A stretch of 64,000 bases of DNA, taken from NCBI RefSeq assembly GCF_018139145.2, contig NC_059482.1, forward strand, positions 3,546,294 through 3,610,293, given 5' to 3'. Position numbers and translations under genes: made by a program. The notes under the pieces are model-generated. The model was not told the DNA's origin. It did not search any database and worked only from the letters and a program-made list of their open reading frames with translations. This stretch comes from Gymnogyps californianus (Eukaryota > Chordata > Aves > Accipitriformes > Cathartidae). Shown piece after piece: positions 56,421 through 64,000 of this stretch. The first letter of the stretch is position 1. Every line of letters starts with the position of its first letter.

Positions 56421-59277
56421 TATTACACCAAGACCAAACAGCACCGTGGATTGGTTGACTTCTTCCTTTCTGACTTATTCCAACTTGTTTCCTATTGTGA
56501 AATATTTTTCCACCCAACATTTGCCCAGCATGGAGTGAGGTTTACCCCTGCAGCTAAAAGCCATCTTCCTGATGAAAAATAACAACTACAGAGGTCTACA
56601 GACCATGTCCAACTACTGTGTGCAGCATACAGAAAGGGCAGTCAAAAGCACAGTGCAGGACTCAAAGGGAGTCCTGAGCTCACTCTCAAGGTAAACAAAG
56701 GTGCATGAAATTAATGAATCCTCCCAAATCAGGATTAGCTCTGCTGTGTCAAAGGCCGGATTTAGAGCCCCAGGTGAGGCCCCTTTATTCTGCTAAAGCA
56801 AAGCAGAGACTCCCAAGGCCAACACCAGGGCTGTTGCTAAAAGCCTGTGTGCTTTTCAGAAGAGAGAGATGATGTAAAGCTGGGTTGAAGGTAATCGCTG
56901 CTCGCAACTTTGGCGTATGAGCAGGGCCACGTAGTACTTTGTCATCTGCAGAGGCTCTGAGGATCACTTTTCCATCCCAGGTCTTCTAATGCTCTGTATA
57001 TGGTCTTCAGAGCCATTTTTTGATAGTCCTTCGGTGTGCTGGCTGGAAGCAGGCAAGACTAAGTCATGCTGCACCCACATGTGATATATATCTCATTTTC
57101 TGCTGTGGAATTACATTGCTGTTAGTCCCCCACATGCTTCTCGGTTCCTCACTAATAGCAATTTCTCCAGTTTTCTTGTCTTTTCAAGGGTTTTTCTTGA
57201 TTCGTTTGTGGTTGTTCTTGGATTTCATTATGGAAACAACCATGAGCAACCTTAACATGTCTTCTGCTTACTCTCAGGTGTTGCATCTTCCTAAAGTAAA
57301 CCTTTCACTCTTCATTTCTTCTTGGAAAAAAAGAAAATTGTTTAACTGTGTTTATTAAACTACAGGCAAACCCATTGGTAATTACACCATTTTATAAATA
57401 ATATTGTTAATAATGGTCAAAACCTTTGAGAAAAGTGGAAAAACCCTGGAAGGCTGTGGTGGTGCCATGCTCACTGTGGGGGGGAGCTCACACACGTGTA
57501 TTTGTGTGGGCAGTGGTATTTAACAACCGGCTTTTCCTTCCTCCCTCCCTCCAATCCTAAATAGCAATTAGCATCCCCTTGTCTTGGGACCCATGCCCAG
57601 AAACCTTGCCTGCGAAACCGCAGCAGAATGGAAAGCAGGATGGAGTGCAATGTTGAAAGTCACAAAAATAGTGGTGTTCGCTCATGAATGGCTGAAGAGC
57701 TTGCGCTTACTTCTCAAGAGCTCAAGAATCATGGCCAAATTCAGGCTTGTTCTTAATGGGGGCACCTCCTGCTTTCTTAGGTTTGAATTTGACCTACACT
57801 GTCTATGAACCCTGGTGTCAACGCTACTTTGGATCCGCCAATCTTTTTTTATTGTGACGCTCATTCCTTTCGGTGCTGTGTCTTAGTTTCCATAGGTTTC
57901 CATAGGTTGATTATTTTTCCAGCTGACTCTGGAGTCAGCACAAACGCCTGTTTCTCCATGGTGGAGACCAAGGCTTTCTAGTAACATGGCCATCGCTATA
58001 AACACTTGTAGCAGTCACCCAAGGCAGAATAGGCTCATCCACAGCCCCAAAGTTTATCACCATATTGGCAGAAGTAGCTGTTCAATTTTTGTTCTATAGT
58101 CACCTACGACGAGACTAATAGAAGGGCACAAAGAAGACCACAGAAGAGTTGTTATTTGGCTTTGAATCTTTCTATTTCTCCTCATCTTCAGCTCCTGGGC
58201 GTTGACATTTACTGAGAGTCTCATTCTGGGTGGGAATCTTGTATCACTATTGAAATAACTTGATTCTTTTTTCTTCTTAATTCTCAGACTGGAAGATTTC
58301 AGGGCAAAACAACTTTTCCAGTACTTCACTTTTTAAAGTTAATTTGTCAGTGTCATAGATACTAGATTTTTAGGACAAAAAACAGATGCTGAATAAAATG
58401 AAAATGAAATACTGACCCTTACTATCAGCTATCAAAGCTGCTTGTCTCCCTTTTGTGTGTGTCATATTTCATCCTGAAGAGAGGGTGCGTTTTATTTATT
58501 TATTACACTTTAAAATAACTTGAGTGGATTAAATTCTGTTCCTCTAACCTAAACATTTGAAGGATGTTTCCTATTGCAAGACGATGTTGCATAGCCGAAG
58601 CAAGATTTAAAAAGTCACTGGGGTAAAGTCTGTAAAATTTATGGTGTAATTTATTAAAGGGACACAGTCTGCTACTTTTTATAGCAATGTGAGTATGTGT
58701 CGTGTACAAGGGTAGCAGTACTCCAGTGAGCAGCTCCGGGTGGGTATTGAGAGTCAGTGAACAGTTAGCATTTACATATGGTAGCAGTTTATTAAGAAAG
58801 CAGTTTATTAGGGAAAGAGATTCAAATATTTAAAGTTCTATTGGGGAAAGCCCTGAACACCCCTTTCCCAGGTTTAGAAGAGAATTAGAGAGGCGAGCTC
58901 AGTTCCTGAGCTCTCCCATCCTATCTGGACTGGGCATTTTCCATGCAAATTTGTCCTTCCAACAAAAATCTTGTAGACATCAGGACAAGCAGCCACTGCA
59001 GATTTGTCTTCTCCAGAACATGACGTGACCAATGCAAAACCTTTAAGTAAAATCCCAGAAGAAAAGCAGAAATGGCAGCCACTGGGTTCATAATATGTCA
59101 CTGGACATTTATTCTTCTTTTTTGGTGCCTGTAACTGCTCAGAAGTCACATGGCCTGATTTCCTGAGAAACCCCTTCTAAGGTGAAGCTCGTCTACCTAA
59201 TAATCCTTAACTAATATTGTTATTTTTACTATCGTTATGCTTATCAATAATAATGCTCCCACACATGGTGTAATTAG
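56421..59277. other. Non-coding DNA, quiet
   Basis: Unique sequence. TTTCCATAGG is repeated in tandem near 57890-57909. GCAGTTTATTA occurs twice 16 bases apart (58784, 58800). A (TTTA)n run lies near 58491-58503. The frame at 57020-57358 is unrecognised. Confidence 0.45.
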
Positions 59278-59365
59278 TTACTGTGTTACAGTAGCACCTA
59301 CTTAATCCAGGATTAAGGCCTCGTTGTGCAAAGCGTTGCACGGACAAATAACAAAGAGGTCCCTT
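59278..59365. repeat. Old sauropsid interspersed repeat fragment
   Basis: TACTGTGTTACAGTAGCACC at the left, CTCGTTGTGCAAAGCGTTGC in the middle and ACGGACAAATAACAAAGAGG at the right follow a text I know as a common sauropsid repeat ('tattacagtagcacctagaggccc...cattgtgctaggcgctgtacaaacacataacaaagag'). I do not assign a database name. It is diverged and partial. Confidence 0.55.
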
Positions 59366-61586
59366 GTAACGATTCCTTTGAAAACAACATTTCCTGTTTC
59401 TACGCTGAACAGAAATGAGACCACACAAGATTTACAATGAGGGAAGAATTGATTACAGAGCTTAGCAGCCATTTTCATTTTTAGGTTTATTTTTGTTGTT
59501 ATTGTTATTATTAGTTCTAGGCTAAATAATTCAGGAAGAATATACTTCTCACTTGGACTTTCTAGCTCACAAAGAGCTTTTCATAGTACTGATAATTTGC
59601 AGAAGTTTAAGAACAAGCTATACACAGTCAAATACCTACAATTCTTTCACATGTGGTGTTTGCACCCTACCCTGTACCCACTGGAGACTTACAAGAGGTC
59701 AGATTTGGTCCTGGGTAAATTCTTCAGCTTTCCTAACCACTTACAGCTCTGGAAGACACCAAGATTGCAGCCTTGACAAGCCTAGAAAATATATTTTAGA
59801 GATTTTTATTGAAATTGCTCTTTCTGTAATTCTGAGCCCTGTATACTTGTGGAGTCATGAACTCCACTGCAAGCAACAAAAAAATTTACCACTGACTTCA
59901 ATAAGGGCAGTATTAAAGCAAAGGTTATTGGGGGTGTTGGCTCTCTTGGCAGGATTAAATGAAAAGTAGTTTCAATAGCTCTGCAGCAACCTTTAAAAAC
60001 CTCCTTCGAAATGTCCTGCTGAGGATGCGTGTTGGTTTGCTGTGCTGTGGGAGAGCTCTGTGCTTTTCAGATCCCTCCATACGCCCTGGATGGTTTCAGT
60101 GTCTTAACATACATTTCCATCCTCATCCCAACAGCGTGCCAAACCCACAGCAACCCTGGTGTTGCTGTGTCCTTCCAAATACCTGATATCCATTCTCACC
60201 CAGTAACAAACACAGCCTATGCCTCTATGGATGTATTTGAGATGCACATTATGGGAAAAAATAATTTATGCTGTTATCAGAATGTGAGTTTTTATTTTAA
60301 ATTTATATTTTCCTGAAAAATTTATTTCTCCTCCTCTCATCTTTGGAATCACTGCAGACAGAGGAGTCTACCACGCAGCCTGAGCTCATCAAATTTTCTT
60401 GAAGAATTGAAATTTGGAATGTTTCTACTTAGAGAGAGACAGATTAGATTCCCTGCAACAGTACGGGATGGGAGCAGGAGGATTTGCAGTGTTACCCACA
60501 GGAGGTAAACAGTATAAGAAAATCACTACGAATTGCTTGTTTGTGTCCCTGGCATTTTTCAAAACCCTTCAGAAATGGAACTGTTTGTGAAAGCCACTGG
60601 TTTGCAAGGGACAGATATATTTAGTGGAAATTCCCCTTCTCTGTCCTGTTCCCAGGTCTGGACAGGAACTTTCTGTCTGATTTGCGTTCTTAGACTTAGC
60701 AGCCACACTCTAACTCTTCTTCCTTTTTCTTGTCCTGTTTCTTTCTTCATTTTTTCTTCTCTTGCTTATTTTTGCCCCCTTTTCCACGGGGAGGGGATAG
60801 AAGGGAGAAAAGTCTTTTCTAGCCAGCAAAGTATGTCGCATCACTATATTTACAGGCAGAAAGGGAGGCAAAAAGACTGAGCTGATACTTTTATATAGCT
60901 GCTTGCAGGTACAGTGGGATCCATCACACCATCTCCCTCCAGTGCTGGGGGGACGTGCGGGGGATGCTCCCTGTAAGGTCCATCTTGGCAGCCAGGGAGA
61001 GGGGAGAGAAGTGAAAGGGCAGCTCCTGGGGAGTCTGTTACAATAGATTTCTCTGGGGCTGGATGCTAAATATCTTATAAAGCTATATGATGGTGGAAAA
61101 TCGCTTGGGGGGGCGAGATGGAAGCATCCTGCTGGCTGCATTCAAAACACTAGCTGCCAGATGGAAAAGGCTGGCTGCAAATACACCAGCGCAGTTAAAA
61201 TGGAATAAGCATTCCATATAGGCAGTTATATCTGCACAGATTATCCATGAAAACAGAGAGGAGTAAGCTGGTCTGGTGTAAGATATGTGTAAAATAGCAC
61301 AGACACGGCGAGCTTGCAAATGCAGCTCTGGGTTGGCAGAGGCTGGGGAGAGAAGGCGGAGATGCTGCAATGATGTGATGTGAACTGGAGCTTGCACTGG
61401 TGCTAATCGGGGGGATTAAAGTCATTCCTCTTCCCCTGTAAACTGGTCACAGCACATTAAGGCCTACTTTTATAGCAGTATTGGTAAAAATTTGCACATC
61501 CATAACCAACGATACTGGCACAAAACCACAGGTAGCCCAGATGTTAAATGTTGCACCAATTCTTTTGCATTGGAGACTCTGTCCTT
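59366..61586. other. Non-coding DNA, quiet
   Basis: Unique sequence. The plus frames 59553-59969 (138 codons) and 60533-60880 and the minus frame 60710-61141 show no recognised domain. The text CCACTGACTTCAATAAGGGC near 59890 may be a scrap of the palindromic repeat family. Confidence 0.4.
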
Positions 61587-61631
61587 AAAAGAAAAAAAAA
61601 AAGAAAAAGAAATTAATAAAGAAAAAAAAAA
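61587..61631. repeat. A-rich simple sequence
   Basis: Two A runs with G interruptions separated by ATTAATAA. It sits at the left edge of an AT-rich block. Confidence 0.7.
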
Positions 61632-62000
61632 GTAGTGACAGTTCTTTTAGAAATGAGAACAGAGAGCAAATAAACAATTAAATTATTCAGGTATCTGAAA
61701 TCTGTATGCAGTAGTCATATTTTATGGTAATGCTTCCCTTTGTAAACTACTTATAAATGGCAAATAAACATTTAAGAGATTTTTATACGAAAATTGCAAA
61801 CATGACTAGAATGTACCAAACATGAGTTAAAACACATCAATCCGAGTTTTTATAGCTAGTTATAAACCAGGGTTATAAGCAAGCTTCTGGTCTCTATAAA
61901 AATGATTTGCCTTTTATTAAAATGGCTATTTCGTACAGATAAATAAACTTACCCTTTATTAACTATTTATAAGTGCATCATTAATAGGCAGTGTTATTAC
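61632..62000. other. AT-rich block with recurring TTATAA motifs
   Basis: Contains CTTATAAATGG, GTTATAAACC, GGTTATAAGC, ATTTATAAGTGC and several TTTATTA/TAATA segments within about 370 bases. It may be an AT-rich conserved element or a decayed AT-rich transposon. Neither is established. Confidence 0.3.
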
Positions 62001-64000
62001 ACTACAGCAGAAATGTTGAATTTCTGACTTGCTCGCTGCCAACACTCGTAACCTGTGAAGAACGGCAAAGTGTCTCCCCTTGCTCTAAGCGCAGTCTGAC
62101 ATCTTTCCAGCAAGCGTGCAAGTGCTCCAGCCCCAGCAGAGGCTGCAGGCTTGAAACCGAGGGACAAACATCTTTGGCCCGCATTTTGCCTAGGAAGAAA
62201 AAGCTGACCCACAGCCATCTGCTAAGCAATCTGGTCATTTGTGTGTCAAGTCTTAGGACTCCAAAATTCGCAGTGCAGGGGAATATATGTGTAGGGTATT
62301 TATGCTAGGTTAGAATAAAGATAATTCCAGCCTGTAAGGATTTATTCCCCCTGGGAACAATGGCCAAATACCATCAGCTCCTGTGTTTTTGAGCAGATCT
62401 ACAGTGTTTTTGCCAAACCTGCCTGGCGGTGCTTGCAGAGGAAGGGCTGTGGATAGGAGCTCACCCGTGTATTTCAGGGCATATCTTTTGCCTCTCCCTA
62501 ACCCCCTCGTGATCTGGAAAGCGGCCCTAAGGGCACATACCATTGTTCTGAAGTCAAGCTTTATTATTTTTTTAAAGAACAGGCTACTTGAGACCTCGTT
62601 TTCTTTTGAACTAGGGAGAGCCCATCTGTGAAGTAAAAAGATCCTATATATCACCCTGCTAATAAGTTTTCCTCAGCAGTTGCTAAAGTCAAGTGTTAGT
62701 CTTCAGCTGGAGTCTCGTTAAAAAAAATAAAATAAATAGATAGATACCACTGGCTAGGAGATGAAAAGTATCCTTTCAGCCACATTATAAACTTACCTCC
62801 CACCCCAAAAAGAATTACCATGTCAAGTCATGTCGCAAAAGGATTTCAGGGCTGCATGTGGCAGAGGAGAGAGGGTTTGTAGGGTCAATTTAGATCTTTT
62901 TAGCCTATAAATAAAAATATCTTTTATAGGTAATTCTACACAGCAAAACAATTAACACTGCATTAATGTAATGCTTTTCCTACAAATCTATTATGCGAAA
63001 TAACATAGAGAAAACAATTTTATGATGAGCAGCAGCCTCCAGTTGAGGGGGGAATAGGAAGGTCATGAAGAGAATATTTTCTTGGAGATGATGACACGTT
63101 AATTTTTACAGGTTGGACACCGGTAAGAGGAAAAGATCGAAGCCTTTTTCCTTCAGAGGACCTTGCCACCATCTGATTTCTGACATTAATGCAAACACAG
63201 TTTTGATCTCTTTGATATCTTTTTTCTCTCCTCCATTTTCTTTGAGGGAAGTCCAAGTTTTTAGTGCTGGGCTGTGAATTAGGACTCCGTTGTTATGTGA
63301 ACTGCAGGGAAACCTATGGAAAGGCTTAGTGAAGTCTCCAGGGTCATAAATCCCCCTCAAGCTCATCTTAAAAAGTCTTCATCTTAACATCTCGTGCTTC
63401 ACGGGTTCCCAAGGCATAGTCTGAACCCCCTGGAAGTGGAGCACATTTCACCACACCTATTCAGCTACCTCTGAGATGATGTCCTTGAGCTGGCCACCCT
63501 TCCCAGCTTGCTTTCATTGATGCTTTGCAACTGAGAAGTGAGGTTTTTAATTTTTTTCATACATTTCCACTACAGAGCTGGAGAGGACTGAACTCATCTT
63601 GAAAAGGAGTTGGAAAATTGGATTAATATATAATATATTAATATTCATACACATCCTCTTGAGGAAAGGATCATAGTATCATCAGGAACTGAAGGTATTC
63701 AGAAATTCAGTTTTTATTAGGGATCGCTCCCAGAAACACTGTGTCCTTCAGCAGCATCTCAGCAGGCAGGTTTCAGATGTTCTTGAGCATCCTACACCCC
63801 GTCATACATCCCACTTTGAGGACTCCCAGGCTGTTTATGCGGAGATTTTTGCAGGCTGGGGCTTTTCTTCCGAGTGGCCATTTGAAGCTTATCAGCCCCC
63901 CTGGGAGGGCTGTGGCATGGTGGTGCAGATCCAGCTGAGCAGCAGGAACTACTGGCCAGCACAGAAACACGCTGCTGTAAATCCCAGCAGGCAGTCCTGG
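62001..64000. other. Non-coding DNA to the window end
   Basis: Unique sequence. A donor-like GGAG|GTAAGTTTAT lies on the minus strand near 62792-62801 with no frame leading into it. At 63622-63642 there is an AT-only palindrome with 10-bp arms. The last frames (63741-63938 plus and 63773-63970 minus) are antisense to each other and unrecognised. Confidence 0.45.
63622..63642. repeat. AT-only palindrome
   Basis: ATTAATATAT, one central A, then ATATATTAAT: exact 10-bp arms. It is AT-only, so partly expected from composition. Confidence 0.6.

Overview
This is vertebrate nuclear DNA, most likely from a sauropsid (bird, crocodilian or turtle). The evidence is a degraded CR1 LINE 3' end, several CORE-SINE/MIR-type copies, and short palindromic interspersed repeats of a kind I associate with turtle, crocodilian and bird genomes. 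Composition is mixed, with AT-rich non-coding DNA around one strong CpG island and no operon-like packing. The repeat load is low and nearly every copy is badly decayed, which fits a bird or crocodilian better than a mammal. I cannot name the species or chromosome.

I find no protein-coding gene I can support. The longest open frames outside the CpG island are about 150-158 codons, close to what chance gives in 64 kb read in six frames. Many begin at non-ATG codons, overlap each other antisense, or run through homopolymers, and none translates to a family I recognise. No tRNA, rRNA or CRISPR array was seen. The window reads as a gene desert or very large intron carrying regulatory DNA.

Layout: 1-6.4 kb is quiet DNA with one CR1 fragment and one SINE. 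6.43-7.11 kb is a dense, unique block that looks like a conserved enhancer. 9.2-10.1 kb and 12.4-13.5 kb are further enhancer-like blocks, the second with a perfect octamer site. 15.17-17.70 kb is a large CpG island with G-quadruplex-prone runs, a candidate promoter with no visible coding exon. 17.8-19.45 kb is an enhancer-like flank containing a 24-codon ATG frame and a palindromic double GATA site. 20-29 kb is mostly quiet, with a MIR and an AT microsatellite. 29.6-33.4 kb holds several unique enhancer-like blocks. 33.4-49 kb is mostly quiet, with SOX/PBX-motif DNA at 38.0-38.3 kb, a striking hairpin at 39.96 kb and a purine-rich stretch at 47.1-47.65 kb. 49.4-50.1 kb and 61.6-62.0 kb are AT-rich. 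55.4-56.0 kb has two palindromic repeat copies, and 59.3 kb another old interspersed repeat.

Taken together, the most economical reading is a regulatory landscape: one CpG-island promoter and a string of candidate enhancers, probably serving a developmental regulator that lies outside the window or whose coding exons are elsewhere. All 'conserved-looking' calls come from sequence texture alone (unique sequence, intact homeodomain/SOX/POU/GATA-type motifs, retained CpGs in AT-rich DNA). No alignment could be run.
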